Shown: positions 44,332 to 53,769, counted from the first letter of the stretch. The stretch is DNA of 64,000 bases from an uncultured Oscillospiraceae bacterium (GCA_900543705.1 UQSL01000002.1:1-64000); one strand, 5' to 3'. Notes: generated by a model from the letters alone, not told the origin. Numbers and translations: made by a program.

Positions 44332-45462
44332 TTAGGAGATGCGGATTCCGACCCCGTTTACCTCAACGCCTGAGTCCGCGCGGATGAGGATGTAGCGTAC
44401 CCCATCGATGATCCTTGTCTCGATGAGATCACTGTGCTCGGGGTCCACTTTAATCTGTACATCCGGGGTGCTCACCTCGAATTGCCGCTGGTCGACAAGG
44501 TTTTGGGGCCTCAGATCAGAGTCCGGGCCAAACGCTGCATCGTATTTTTCCTCAAACGCGGCGACATGCGGCTCGGACACACCGCAGGCGGACAGCACAT
44601 GTTTTACCGTGTTTTTTCCAATGGTAAGCGGTTCCTCCTCTTTGTTTGCCTTGTGCTCCTCAATCAGCTCGCACAGCTGTTCATGGACAGTCTGCACCAC
44701 CTCATAGCTGCACTCGTCGTCGAGCGTGTCTCCGAGCACCGAGGCAAAGGTCTCTTTCTGCTGGGCAGCGGGCATCGGGATTTTACTGTGAAATACTCCG
44801 TCGACGAACTGAGAGTGGTTTTCTTTGATATCTCTGGTGTAATACAGCGTGCCATAAATGTTGGCACTGCGGTCGTCAAATGCCGGGAATAAAAAGCCCA
44901 GCTCCGGTGGGGCGACAACCAAATCCGCTTCCAGGCTGTGGAACAGGCAGTCGGAGAAGTAGTAGCTGAGCGCGGGTTTGGTCTGTCTGACGGGGCAGAC
45001 GCCGCACACAAAATAGGAAAACACCTCAGAGGAGGCATCCTCCAGTTTCTCCCCATCCCTAGAGCGGTAGGGTACGTCGTAGGTGTCGCACGCGAGCAGG
45101 ATAAGATAGCTGCCCTCGAGGTCTGTACTTTGAATGACACGTTCAAAAAACGCCTGTACCGCGTTTTCGTCGTGAAGGGAGGAATCCCGCAGGGCCATCA
45201 GCAGTTTGTGCTCCTCGCCTTCCACGACTTGCTTTGTCTCAAACGAGATATCGATGAGATTTTTCCCGAGCGTCCCGGATAATGTCTTTTTGAGCACAGC
45301 CAGAAGCTTGTCCGTTTCCTCTTGGGATGTCAAGGCGAGGGATTGGTTAAACTGGGAAATGATCTCCCGCTTTTCATTGACGTAGCATCCGCGGACATGG
45401 GAGATGTTATTCTTTTCTGGGCGAAAACGCCGTCTTAACTCTGCAATTTCTTTTTCATTCAT
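44332..45462 (-). CDS. DUF4317 family protein
   Basis: A 376-residue protein matching DUF4317, a family seen mainly in Clostridia. Visible: EIAELRRRFRPEKNNISHVRGCYVNEKREIIS at the start, YLILLACDTYDVPYRS, CPVRQTKPALSYY and ELGFLFPAFDDRSANIYGTLYYTR in the middle, and a strand-rich C-terminus. No membrane or signal segment, so cytoplasmic. The start at 45462 follows GGAGGT; a longer in-frame start at 45531 lacks one. Function unknown. Confidence 0.87.
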   Translation of the reverse strand: MNEKEIAELRRRFRPEKNNISHVRGCYVNEKREIISQFNQSLALTSQEETDKLLAVLKKTLSGTLGKNLIDISFETKQVVEGEEHKLLMALRDSSLHDENAVQAFFERVIQSTDLEGSYLILLACDTYDVPYRSRDGEKLEDASSEVFSYFVCGVCPVRQTKPALSYYFSDCLFHSLEADLVVAPPELGFLFPAFDDRSANIYGTLYYTRDIKENHSQFVDGVFHSKIPMPAAQQKETFASVLGDTLDDECSYEVVQTVHEQLCELIEEHKANKEEEPLTIGKNTVKHVLSACGVSEPHVAAFEEKYDAAFGPDSDLRPQNLVDQRQFEVSTPDVQIKVDPEHSDLIETRIIDGVRYILIRADSGVEVNGVGIRIS

Positions 45463-45600
45463 GTGGCTATTGTACCTCCATAGGGTTTCTCGGTGAATGC
45501 GGGGACAGGGGGAGCGGAGAAGCCTGTCCAAAAATGGAAAGACCTACCCCTACCGGCTTTGTTATGGATTCCGGGATTCCCGCCGTCCCCTGGTGCCTTT

Positions 45601-45705
45601 CATTATTCCATGAACGCAAAGCGTGAATGGGATAATTGGCCATCGCCGTAAGGCGGGCCATGAAAATAAAAATAATAGTTGCTTTCGCAACGATTATACC
45701 ACATG
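45601..45705 (+). repeat. Single diverged copy of the structured repeat
   Basis: This copy has stem A as TTATTCCAT / ATGGGATAA, the core GGCCATCGCCGTAAGGCGGGCC, and stem B as GTTGC-TTTC-GCAAC inside ATAAT/ATTAT. Both stems differ from those at 19451-19640, yet pairing is kept. It lies between the DUF4317 gene and the remnants at 45888. Confidence 0.85.
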
Positions 45706-45887
45706 GCGTCGGGCAGTTCCAGACGATTCTTGGAGATACACTGGGAGGAACTCCATAATGGCCTGTGATGCCATCCAGGAAATGTTCCTGAAACATAATC
45801 TTCGCCCTATGCACGAAGCAAAACGAACGCGGCAGATAGCCGGAAACTGACCGCTTCATGCAAGGGCGACATATGCATTTTCTGAAA

Positions 45888-46292
45888 TCACAGTAGGGTC
45901 AGGGGCTTTTTTACGCCTGCATCTGCGGTGAGCTCGGCAAGTTTCTGCACATCCGTGATACCACAGTCTTCCAAAAGAGCTGTGAGCGTAAAGAGAAAAT
46001 CCCGCGCCTTGTCCTCCTTCATCCCCATTGCCTTCGCCAGCTGAAGAAACCGGATCTCTCCCGGATATTTCCTGACTAGATGTGTATAGTAAGCCTTTAC
46101 CACCAGCAGGGAACCCAAATTCAACGGCAGATGATCAGCGTACCTGAATACAGCGCGTCCAAATGCATTCAAACAGGAGTTTTTGTCAAGGTTCAGTGAT
46201 AAAACAGCGCCATAAGCTACCTGTTCCAACGCCTGAGTATCAGACGGCTCCCGGACAGCGCGGGGAAGGGAATGAGATATACGAGGGAGCAA
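45888..46292 (-). pseudogene. C-terminal fragment, possibly of an iron-containing alcohol dehydrogenase
   Basis: A 134-residue open frame without an evident ribosome site. FLQLAKAMGMKEDKARDFLFTL then LLEDCGITDV resembles the helical C-terminal end of iron-type alcohol dehydrogenases (LAxxLG... LGIPxxL pattern), and no N-terminal nucleotide-binding half exists upstream. It runs head-on into the remnant at 46262. The family call is tentative. Confidence 0.35.
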
Positions 46293-46756
46293 AGGCCATC
46301 AGGGAGTATGTGGAAAACGGCGGGCGCATGCTCACAATGGGCCATTCTTGTGACTACGCCATCAAGACGCTGAATATCGGAGTCAAAAACGTTGTAAAGG
46401 ATCTCCCCTTGTCAGAATTTAACACGCATGGTTCCACGCTCCATGTCAAGGTGGATCCCAAGCATCCGGTCGGTTATGGTATGCCGGAAAAGGCGCTCAT
46501 CCTGCACTGGAACGGCCCGGTCTTTGAGATTTCCGACAAAGTAAACTCCGAGAAATATCATACGGTTGTCCGTTTTGAGAAGGAAAAGCTGCTCAAGAGC
46601 GGCCTGCTCGTCGGCAAGAAGATGATTGTGGGCAAGGCGGCGATGATGATCACGCAGGTCGGTAAGGGTGAGGTCTACCTCTATGGCTTTGGTCCTCAGC
46701 AGAGAATGCAGACCCATGGAACTTTCAAATTACTCTTCAATTCTATTTACAAATAG
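46262..46756 (+). pseudogene. C-terminal fragment of an M14 carboxypeptidase-like protein
   Basis: From about 46262 the frame reads AKAIREYVENGGRMLTMG, PEKALILHWNGPVFEIS, GKKMIVGKAAMMITQVGKGEVYLYGF and RMQTHGTFKLLFNSI. This is the glutamine-amidotransferase-like C-terminal domain found behind M14 zinc carboxypeptidase domains. The catalytic part is missing and there is no proper start, so this is debris. A terminator-like hairpin follows at 46790. Confidence 0.65.
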
Positions 46757-46789
46757 TAGATTTTATCGAAATAAGTCCAAATTGTGTAG

Positions 46790-46825
46790 AACCTCCCTCT
46801 CCTGTATTTTACAGGGGAGGGGGTT
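46790..46825 (+). terminator. Terminator-like hairpin after the M14 remnant
   Basis: AACCTCCCTCTCCTGT pairs with ACAGGGGAGGGGGTT with one bulge. Few T follow. Between here and 46963 nothing else is recognised. Confidence 0.55.
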
Positions 46826-46963
46826 ATGCCATGACATCTGGACGTCAGGGACTGCGTTTGGAATTCTCTCAATCACTCGTTATCTTCAGGCGCAGCTTTT
46901 AGAATGGAATCTGATGTCCCATGTCCAAAAAGAGTTCTCCTGGAACTTTTATAAACGGAAAAT

Positions 46964-47003
46964 AACATCCCCGGAAAACGGCATGCCGTTTTCCGGGGAT
47001 GTT
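46964..47003. terminator. 40-base perfect palindrome at the end of the hydrolase gene
   Basis: The two 20-base halves (46964-46983 and 46984-47003) are exact reverse complements with no loop, core CGGCATGCCG. It lies 22 bases beyond the leftward hydrolase gene. On that strand TTATTTTCC follows, so it can terminate transcription. Confidence 0.8.
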
Positions 47004-47025
47004 GCTGCTTGAAAACTGAATGGAT

Positions 47026-47991
47026 TCAATTTGCGTCAAGGGAATTTTCTTTAAGATCTTCTGAGGAGAACGCCGGAAGATGAGAAAGCCAGCATAGGAT
47101 ATCTTCATAGACTTCCCCGAAGTTTGTTTCGTTGAGCAGCTCGTGACGGGCTCCCTTGTAAAGCTTGAGGTGGATGTCCCGCACCCCGGCGCTTACCAGA
47201 GTCTGGTACACGTAAGACACGCCCTTGCCATAATCACCGACAGGATCCATGTCTCCAGAAATCAAAAGAGTGGGGAGCGCCTTGGGATAGGAGGCAAACC
47301 ATTCCGGGTCACTGCACCGCAGAAGCAGGGTGAATAAATCATGGAATGCTGACGCGGTAAACGTGAAATTGCAGTAGGGATCTGCAAGGTAAGCATCCAC
47401 CACGTCTTCATCCCTGGTCAGCCAGTCGAATTTGGTTCGACGTTTGTATTTTTTGTTATAGCTGCCAAAAGCAAGCTGGGATAGCAGAGAACTGCGATAG
47501 AATTCCCCCCGCCGCCGGCACTCAAAGGCCGCGAGCTTTTTACCGACACGCGCGCCGGGATTTGGGCCAGAGGTTCCACAGAAGATGACAGCATCTAATT
47601 CCTGTCCATATTTTGTCACATAGTTGCGTGCAATAAATGAACCCATGCTATGCCCAAACAGGACGAGCGGCATACCGGGAAACTTGATTTTCATCATGTT
47701 GGTCAGGGTGTGCAGGTCATCGATTAAGAATTTATCTCCTCCGCGTTTGGCAAAATAGCCGAGATGCTCCGGGTCAGATGCGGATGCTCCGTGCCCCAGG
47801 TGGTTATTCGCGCAGACGAAAAAGCCCTGCTGCGTCAGAGTTTGTGCAAACGCAGAGTAGCGGTCGATATACTCGCACATTCCATGGGAAATCTGGATAA
47901 TTCCCTTTGCGGCGCCGTCGGGCTGCCAGATTTTAGCCACAATGGTATCTGTGCCGTTGGTACTTGGATAGAAGATGTCACAGGTACGCAT
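47026..47991 (-). CDS. Alpha/beta hydrolase, lysophospholipase/monoacylglycerol lipase type
   Basis: A 321-residue serine hydrolase (Hydrolase_4). The nucleophile elbow GHSMGSF follows a beta strand (MPLVLFGHSMG), an oxyanion HG-type motif appears as ISHGMCEYIDRY, the acid is likely the Asp in LISGDMDPVGDYG, and the His is in GARHELLNET. No signal peptide, so it acts in the cytoplasm on acylglycerols or lysophospholipids; the true substrate is unknown. Confidence 0.9.
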   Translation of the reverse strand: MRTCDIFYPSTNGTDTIVAKIWQPDGAAKGIIQISHGMCEYIDRYSAFAQTLTQQGFFVCANNHLGHGASASDPEHLGYFAKRGGDKFLIDDLHTLTNMMKIKFPGMPLVLFGHSMGSFIARNYVTKYGQELDAVIFCGTSGPNPGARVGKKLAAFECRRRGEFYRSSLLSQLAFGSYNKKYKRRTKFDWLTRDEDVVDAYLADPYCNFTFTASAFHDLFTLLLRCSDPEWFASYPKALPTLLISGDMDPVGDYGKGVSYVYQTLVSAGVRDIHLKLYKGARHELLNETNFGEVYEDILCWLSHLPAFSSEDLKENSLDAN

Positions 47992-48009
47992 GCTTCGGTT
48001 AACCTCCTC

Positions 48010-48450
48010 TTACCCCCGTGCGGAAATGCCGGGATATGTATGGATATTTTGGATTTGGTTATTGGGAGACACAGTGTAAAAATAAATTTCCGGAAAAGCT
48101 TTCCACAGGTGTGCCAATGGAGCGCTATTGTCCTTCGGCGCACCGGTAATTACATGTTCCGCATGGTATTCCCGGATGCAGTCGGCCATCGTGGAAAAGG
48201 GATGCTCTGCATTTAAAATATTCATAGCGGCGTTATAATCCATGGACACGGTATACAGGTGCTGCAGCGCGACGCGGTTGAGCGATTCTATGTTCGTAGA
48301 TACGATATTTACCACAAATAAATCGGTACCGGAAAGATCTGCAACTTTGCGACCGACCCGAATGAGCCGGTCGCAGGTGATTTGGTCGGTGACAAAAACA
48401 AGGGTGGACTTGTTCTGTATCGGCGAATCAAGTTTCATGTGGATGTACAA
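48010..48450 (-). CDS. Universal-stress-protein-like domain protein
   Basis: A 146-residue alpha/beta protein. The opening KSTLVFVTDQITCDRLIRVGRKVADLSGTDLFVVNIVS resembles the USP-like domain of KdpD and related sensors, with a second strand-helix unit HVITGAPKDNS in place of the usual GxxGxS nucleotide loop. AACAGGAG lies 6 bases before the chosen ATG; an ATG at 48438 is the alternative. It lies 18 bases before the hydrolase gene and is probably cotranscribed. Role unknown. Confidence 0.65.
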   Translation of the reverse strand: MYIHMKLDSPIQNKSTLVFVTDQITCDRLIRVGRKVADLSGTDLFVVNIVSTNIESLNRVALQHLYTVSMDYNAAMNILNAEHPFSTMADCIREYHAEHVITGAPKDNSAPLAHLWKAFPEIYFYTVSPNNQIQNIHTYPGISARG

Positions 48451-48670
48451 CTCCTGTTTGACAACGGATTCCTCCTGTCAAAAAATTCCGCTGTTTGATG
48501 ACTCTATTATACAGGAGAGATATTAATAAATCATGAAACACCTGTAAGATTCCCTGCAGCACTTATTTCCAGCCTTTACGGTTTAGGAATTCTTAAGGAA
48601 ATTTACGTTTTTTTAGAGTCTGAAGATCTTGTAAATTTGCATGAATACCGTATGATGGATATGTAAAGAA

Positions 48671-48695
48671 TCACAGGGAGATTATCTCCCTGTGA
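48671..48695 (-). terminator. Hairpin after the DUF3298-like gene
   Basis: TCACAGGGAGA pairs perfectly with TCTCCCTGTGA around TTA; TTCTTTAC follows on the minus strand. Confidence 0.7.
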
Positions 48696-48720
48696 CTGCG
48701 CCGCAATAAGGGAACAGAGG

Positions 48721-49368
48721 TTACCATTCCTGTTTGAAGTAGTCCTGTAATTCACTTTTGGCAAGGGGGATCTCTTGCTGGGAAAAGCTTGATGCAGAAC
48801 CAATCAAAAGGACGACAGAGTCCTCTGTGAGATAATAGGGCTGTCTAGGATTCGGATAATAATCTAAATCCGGTAATTGCTGATTGATAAGTTTTACTAT
48901 GGCCTGCTGATAGTTGCTGTCTGCTTCAAACAGGTCATTGAAGGCAAGGGGTTTTGCATCTGAAAGGCGGATGGTATGCCCCTGTTTTAAACTGGCTTGA
49001 GTCCCTGCTGCGGAAAAATCCGTCTGCAAAACAATACTCAGGGTGGTTTCATCTGCGTAGGAGACTTGGTAGCTCTGGATGGCATTGGCGGTATCCGCCC
49101 CGCTTTTTGCGCAAAAGACCTGTGCCTGAACCAATGCTTTTTTGGAATCCTCTAAAAATTCTACGTTGCGCTTGGCCTGTTCCGTTTCATCCGAGAGTCC
49201 GGACAATCGAGGGATTTTCGAAGTCAGGGTTACGGATTTGGCGGTATGATCCTGCCGTATCTCCATCAAATGGTAAGAGGGAGAGGCGGCGGAAATCGGA
49301 AGGCTCAATGCCAAAGCAATCAGGGTAGCTGCCAAGAATCCGCGTTTTTGTTTCAATCGGGTTTTCAC
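48721..49368 (-). CDS. Secreted DUF3298-like (RsiV C-domain-like) protein
   Basis: A 215-residue exported protein. A signal peptide (LAATLIALALSLPISAASP, residues 12-30) is followed by a domain whose end matches DUF3298: PLAFNDLFEADSNYQQAIVKLINQQL, then FYLTEDSVVLLIG-like strands (here YYLTEDSVVLLIG) and PLAKSELQDYF. DUF3298 forms the extracellular part of RsiV anti-sigma factors and free-standing envelope proteins. No sigma factor lies beside it. Role unknown. Confidence 0.78.
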   Translation of the reverse strand: MKTRLKQKRGFLAATLIALALSLPISAASPSYHLMEIRQDHTAKSVTLTSKIPRLSGLSDETEQAKRNVEFLEDSKKALVQAQVFCAKSGADTANAIQSYQVSYADETTLSIVLQTDFSAAGTQASLKQGHTIRLSDAKPLAFNDLFEADSNYQQAIVKLINQQLPDLDYYPNPRQPYYLTEDSVVLLIGSASSFSQQEIPLAKSELQDYFKQEW

Positions 49369-49461
49369 CCTCTCTCATCAATTTCACTTGCGGCACAGAG
49401 TATAGCATTCCCCATTTGCCGCAAAATAAAGATACTGTTCATCTGGAAGGAGCGCCGTCAA

Positions 49462-50181
49462 ATGGAAAATCAGGGAAAAATAAACTGGAAGAAAGCCGGC
49501 AAATTCATGGCGCTGCTGCTTGCGGTAGGGGCAGTTGCCATTCTCACCGTCTGGCTGTTTCCCTATGTGCTTTCTTTAAAGGATGAAGCGGTGCGCGCAC
49601 AGTTTGAAGCTGCAATTTCCTCTTTGGGTGTCTGGGGATTTTTTGTCATGCTGTTCATTCAGATTTTACAGGTGGTCATTGCCATCATTCCAGGAGAACC
49701 GGTGGAGATTATATCCGGAGTGCTCTATGGCGGGATTGGCGGGCTGTGCCTGTGCTTGCTCGGCATCCTGATTGGAACGGCGGCCATCTATTTTGCCGTC
49801 AAAAAATTCGGTACGCGTCTGGTGAGAAAATTTGTCTCCGAGGAGCAGATGAGCCGCTTTCACTTCCTTTCGGATGCAAAGCGGCTCGAGATGGTGACGT
49901 TTTTGCTCTTTTTTATTCCGGGTACACCCAAAGACGTGCTGACATATCTGGTTCCGCTGACAAAGATAAAACCGTTGCGTTTTTTCCTGATTGCCACCTT
50001 GGCCAGAATCCCCTCGATTATCACTTCCAGTTATATTGGAGAAAACCTGAGTACTGGAAATCTATGGGGAACAGTGATCATTTTTGCAATTTCCGGTGTA
50101 TTGGGGATTAGCGGGATTTTAATCAACCACTTTTTCCTCGATAAAATGAACCGGAGAAAAGAACAAGAAGAATCCCGTTAG
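49462..50181 (+). CDS. TVP38/TMEM64 family (DedA-like) membrane protein
   Basis: A 239-residue membrane protein of the VTT/SNARE-associated family. Visible: an N-terminal helix, the re-entrant motif region IIPGEPVEIISGVLYGGIGGLCLCLLGILIGTA with E and G residues typical of VTT domains, then FFIPGTPKDVLTYLVPLTKI and ARIPSIITSSYIGENL. Such proteins are thought to be proton-linked transporters or lipid scramblases. GGAAGGAG precedes the ATG at 49462. The 3' end overlaps the convergent gene by 4 bases. Confidence 0.88.
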   Translation: MENQGKINWKKAGKFMALLLAVGAVAILTVWLFPYVLSLKDEAVRAQFEAAISSLGVWGFFVMLFIQILQVVIAIIPGEPVEIISGVLYGGIGGLCLCLLGILIGTAAIYFAVKKFGTRLVRKFVSEEQMSRFHFLSDAKRLEMVTFLLFFIPGTPKDVLTYLVPLTKIKPLRFFLIATLARIPSIITSSYIGENLSTGNLWGTVIIFAISGVLGISGILINHFFLDKMNRRKEQEESR

Positions 50182-50504
50182 CTGGTATAGTCTTCAATCA
50201 AGCGGTTGAGTTCCTTCATATCCTGTGCGAACACGCCGGTCTGCAGGGCTTTCTGATCGAACTCCGGCAGGGTGGAAACATAGACATCAAAGACGATGTC
50301 CGGCTGATCCTTGTTCGTCTCAAAAACTGCGATTTTCCCGTGGTAATCCTTAAGCATGTAAGAGGGATAGCTGGTTGTCTGGCTCTGTCCGGCTTCTGCC
50401 GCTGCAGGCGGCTGTAACGGGATGTAGATAACGGCTAAGAGCAGAGTACAGGCCATGACCACGGTCAAGGATGCCTGTAAAATTCGATTGGTTTTACGTT
50501 TCAT
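50178..50504 (-). CDS. Small exported or anchored protein, BofC C-terminus-like
   Basis: A 108-residue protein with an N-terminal hydrophobic anchor (LTVVMACTLLLAVIYIPL, residues 13-30). The domain YMLKDYHGKIAVFETN then DVYVSTLPEFDQKALQTGVFAQDMKELNRLIEDY resembles the small C-terminal domain of BofC and related clostridial envelope proteins. The ATG at 50504 has GGAGGACA upstream; a longer frame to 50558 lacks a ribosome site. Function unknown. Confidence 0.72.
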   Translation of the reverse strand: MKRKTNRILQASLTVVMACTLLLAVIYIPLQPPAAAEAGQSQTTSYPSYMLKDYHGKIAVFETNKDQPDIVFDVYVSTLPEFDQKALQTGVFAQDMKELNRLIEDYTS

Positions 50505-50558
50505 ATGATTGTCCTCCATGAAACTAAAAGGTTCCGTGCTGAGGTGATGGAAAAACAC

Positions 50559-50980
50559 TATTTCAGTAGTAGTATGGTCGGGGAAAAGCGGGAGTATACA
50601 AAAATTTTTCCTGCATCCTGCCTGAACTCCTTGCGAGGTTTCGCCCCGTAGCAGCCCTTCCTGCTCCCAACACTTACAAACAGCAACCGGCTGGTTATGT
50701 TAACCGGACGTTTGTTTTGTCAGTATGGAAGGGGTGATCAGGAAAGTTTGTACGCTGTTTCCCCTGATTTCGTTTGATCGATTCCCTTTTTGGCGGACAC
50801 TAAAAGTGTAACTGTCGTTTGGAGGCGGAACCCCAATAAAAAATATACCGGGAAAGAGTCCCTTCTCCCTGCACAGCAATGTATAAAATATTTCGGCAAG
50901 CCGTTTTTATTTTCTCGAAAAGGCCGGATTTTTCTCTTCCCATTTTGCATTCTAAAAAAATATTCACACATTTTGTCCGT
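50559..50980. other. Intergenic DNA without a recognised gene
   Basis: About 420 bases. A plus-strand frame of ~117 residues starting at 50790 runs into the repeat array and is not convincing; a minus-strand frame of 77 residues also lacks a ribosome site. Confidence 0.45.
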
Positions 50981-51155
50981 CTTATGCTATAATAACCGCA
51001 GAGCGGTTATTAATCTTAATTTTATGGCCCGCCTACGGCGAAGGCCAATTCTAGCATTCGTGCCTTGCATTCATGCTAGAATAACCGCAGAGCGGTTATT
51101 AATCTTAATTTTACGGCCCGCCTGTAGCGAAGGCTTACTATAGCATTCTATGCGA
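50981..51155 (-). repeat. Two tandem inverted copies of the structured repeat
   Basis: Two units with an 89 bp period in the opposite orientation to the other loci. Stem B is AATAACCGC-AGA-GCGGTTATT (50991-51011 and 51080-51100), the core reads GGCCCGCCTACGGCGAAGGCC, and stem A is TTCTAGCAT / ATGCTAGAA. The second unit is diverged at its end. Confidence 0.88.
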
Positions 51156-51404
51156 TAAATGGGCTACAGAGTGTCAATTCTAATGTTAATGCACAATGCA
51201 AAATGGAACAAACCGCTGAATGTCTGAAAAAGGTAGGAAACGGCTGCAAAGCTTTTAACCCGGTTTACAATAAGGACCGGATGGCGTCAAAGAGGAGTTT
51301 TCACTTTCCTTGTTACGTCGCAAAAGCAAAATCAGCCTGTTTTTATTTTACGGGACAGGCAGTCTGCTTATCCTGTAAGGCGACTCAAAGGAGGCCATGA
51401 CCTG
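51156..51404. other. Leader region of the PBP gene
   Basis: About 250 bases before the PBP start with no separate gene. AAAGGAGG at about 51388 is the ribosome site of the next gene. Confidence 0.45.
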
Positions 51405-53729
51405 ATGAAAACAATCACGCCTGAAACGAGAGAAAAATTGGAACGAGCAGCGCACATTACCCGCAAAACATGTTCCTATATCGGAATGGGCGTCATGACA
51501 ATTTTTCTGATTTGTATCATTACAGGATGTATTGTCGGCACAGCAATGGGAATTTATGTGATGAAATTCGTAAACCCGGATGATACGATCAACCTGAGGG
51601 ATCGGGAACTCAATTATACCTCCGTGCTATATGTCAAAAATGAAGCAGGGGAGGATGTTGAGCTCCAGCGCCTGCACGGGACGGAAAACCGCATCTGGGT
51701 GGATTTGGAGAAGGTACCTCAGAATCTTCAGGATGCGTTTATCGCTGTTGAGGATGAGCGCTTTGAAACCCATCACGGTGTGGACTGGAAGCGTACCATT
51801 GCTGCAACTGCAAACCTGTTCCTTGGCTTTTATGACACTCAGCAGGGTGGTTCCACCATTACTCAGCAGCTGGTCAAGAATGTGACCGGGGAAGATGATG
51901 TGCGTGTCGAACGCAAGGTGCAGGAAATTTTTAAAGCGCTGAAATTGGAACAGGAGTACACCAAGCAGGATATCATGGAAGCATACCTCAATGAAATCCA
52001 TCTCGGCAATAATACAAACGGCGTACAGGCAGCGGCAAACCTATACTTTGGTAAGGATGTCAGTGATCTGTCGCTTGCCGAATGCGCGAGTATTGCGGCA
52101 ATTACGCAATACCCAGTTATGTACAACCCGTTTAGATACCCGGAGAACAACAAAAAGCGGCAGGAGTATGTCCTGCAAAAAATGTATGAAATCGGCAAGA
52201 TTACCAAAGAGGAATACGACCAGGCTATGGCCGAAAAGCTAGAGTTCAGTATGGAAGGCAATACCGTTTCTAACGGCGGAGAAATCAACAGCTGGTTTGT
52301 CGACCTAGTTATTGACGATGTGATCAACGACCTGATGGAACAAAAAGGGTATACGGAGGACTACGCGACAAACCTCCTCTACAGCGGAGGCTATAAAATC
52401 TACACCACTGAAGTGCCTTCCGTGCAGGCGGCGCTTGAGGATGTGTATACTGCATCGGATACCTTTTACAAAAAGCCGGGGGATGTCCAGCCGGAATCCG
52501 CAATGGTGGTCATGGATTACAATGGAGCGATTGTCGGCATTGTCGGGCGTCGAGGGGAAAAGACGGAAAACCGTATTTTTAACCTTGCAAGCGATGCACA
52601 CCGGCAGCCGGGTTCCTCCATCAAACCGATTGCTTCTTACGGCCCGGCGATTGAAAACAACCTGATCAACTGGTCTACCATATTTAATGACAGCCCGGTG
52701 CGCAAGATTGACGGCCAGGACTGGCCGGTTAACTACTATACCGGATACTATGGAAACATGACGGTTGTACGGGCGCTCGAGCTGTCCACCAACCCGGTCG
52801 CGGTCCGTGTCAATGAGCTGTTCGGCACCAAAAATTCGTACAATTTTCTCAAGGATAAACTGCATTTTAGCGTGGACGGGGAACCGGACAACGGCGTCAT
52901 TGATGGCAGCCTCATGGAGGAAAAGGATATCAATTCTCCGGGTGCTATGGCCCTCGGTGGTTTAACAAATGGTGTGACGCTTGTAGAGATGGCGGCGGCT
53001 TATCAGACCTTCGGAAATGGCGGCTACTACAACAAGGCGCACTCCTACACTAAGGTGGTGGACAACGAGGGCAACACCGTGCTTGAAAATGTCCAGAGCC
53101 CGGAGCGGGTTTTTTCTGAAGAAACTGCTTCGATTATGAACCTTTTGCTGCAGGACAATGCCCAGAAAGGTACTGGGCGCCAGAGCACATTTGGTTCTTG
53201 GCAGCTCGCCGGCAAAACCGGTACCACTTCGGACAACTGGGATCACTGGTACTGCGGCCTGTCTCCATATTATGTGGCAGTGACCTGGTATGGCTATGAG
53301 ATTCCGCAGGAGGTCACCTATACCGATACCGGTATCCATCCAGCTATGAGGCCTTGGAGGCTGGCAATGCAGAAAATCCATGCAAATCTTGAGCAAAAGG
53401 AATTTACGATTAGCCCGAACATTGTAGCGGAAAAATATTGTACGGAAACCGGTCTGCTTGCATCGGACAACTGTCCGAGTACGTTGACCGGGTACTATAA
53501 AAAAGATGCGCTTCCCGGAACCTGTACCGCACACAGCGGCGGTGTACGGAAGGATACTTCCTTGCAGACGGATACTTCTTCTTCCCAGAGTTCCTCTACC
53601 GTATCCCAGGCTATGGAGCATTCGGATTCCTCAACCAGCACTTCGACGGATTCCTCCGCTGTTTCCAGTACGACTTCGAGTGGTACTTCCAATACGACTT
53701 TGGAAGAAATCTCCAGCCCTGCGGCATAA
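51405..53729 (+). CDS. Class A penicillin-binding protein (PBP1A type)
   Basis: A 774-residue bifunctional peptidoglycan synthase. One membrane anchor (about residues 27-53) precedes the GT51 glycosyltransferase (catalytic Glu117 in VEDERFETHHG, GGSTITQQLVKN near 148-159). The transpeptidase has S404-S-I-K407, S461-T-N463 and K604-T-G-T607. The last ~60 residues are a Ser/Thr-rich tail without a fold, probably lying in the wall. It polymerises and cross-links glycan outside the membrane. Monocistronic. The name ponA would fit but is not certain among paralogues. Confidence 0.95.
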   Translation: MKTITPETREKLERAAHITRKTCSYIGMGVMTIFLICIITGCIVGTAMGIYVMKFVNPDDTINLRDRELNYTSVLYVKNEAGEDVELQRLHGTENRIWVDLEKVPQNLQDAFIAVEDERFETHHGVDWKRTIAATANLFLGFYDTQQGGSTITQQLVKNVTGEDDVRVERKVQEIFKALKLEQEYTKQDIMEAYLNEIHLGNNTNGVQAAANLYFGKDVSDLSLAECASIAAITQYPVMYNPFRYPENNKKRQEYVLQKMYEIGKITKEEYDQAMAEKLEFSMEGNTVSNGGEINSWFVDLVIDDVINDLMEQKGYTEDYATNLLYSGGYKIYTTEVPSVQAALEDVYTASDTFYKKPGDVQPESAMVVMDYNGAIVGIVGRRGEKTENRIFNLASDAHRQPGSSIKPIASYGPAIENNLINWSTIFNDSPVRKIDGQDWPVNYYTGYYGNMTVVRALELSTNPVAVRVNELFGTKNSYNFLKDKLHFSVDGEPDNGVIDGSLMEEKDINSPGAMALGGLTNGVTLVEMAAAYQTFGNGGYYNKAHSYTKVVDNEGNTVLENVQSPERVFSEETASIMNLLLQDNAQKGTGRQSTFGSWQLAGKTGTTSDNWDHWYCGLSPYYVAVTWYGYEIPQEVTYTDTGIHPAMRPWRLAMQKIHANLEQKEFTISPNIVAEKYCTETGLLASDNCPSTLTGYYKKDALPGTCTAHSGGVRKDTSLQTDTSSSQSSSTVSQAMEHSDSSTSTSTDSSAVSSTTSSGTSNTTLEEISSPAA

Positions 53730-53769
53730 AATCTCCCTGTACGTGGGAGAAGATGACACACAGTGAAAA

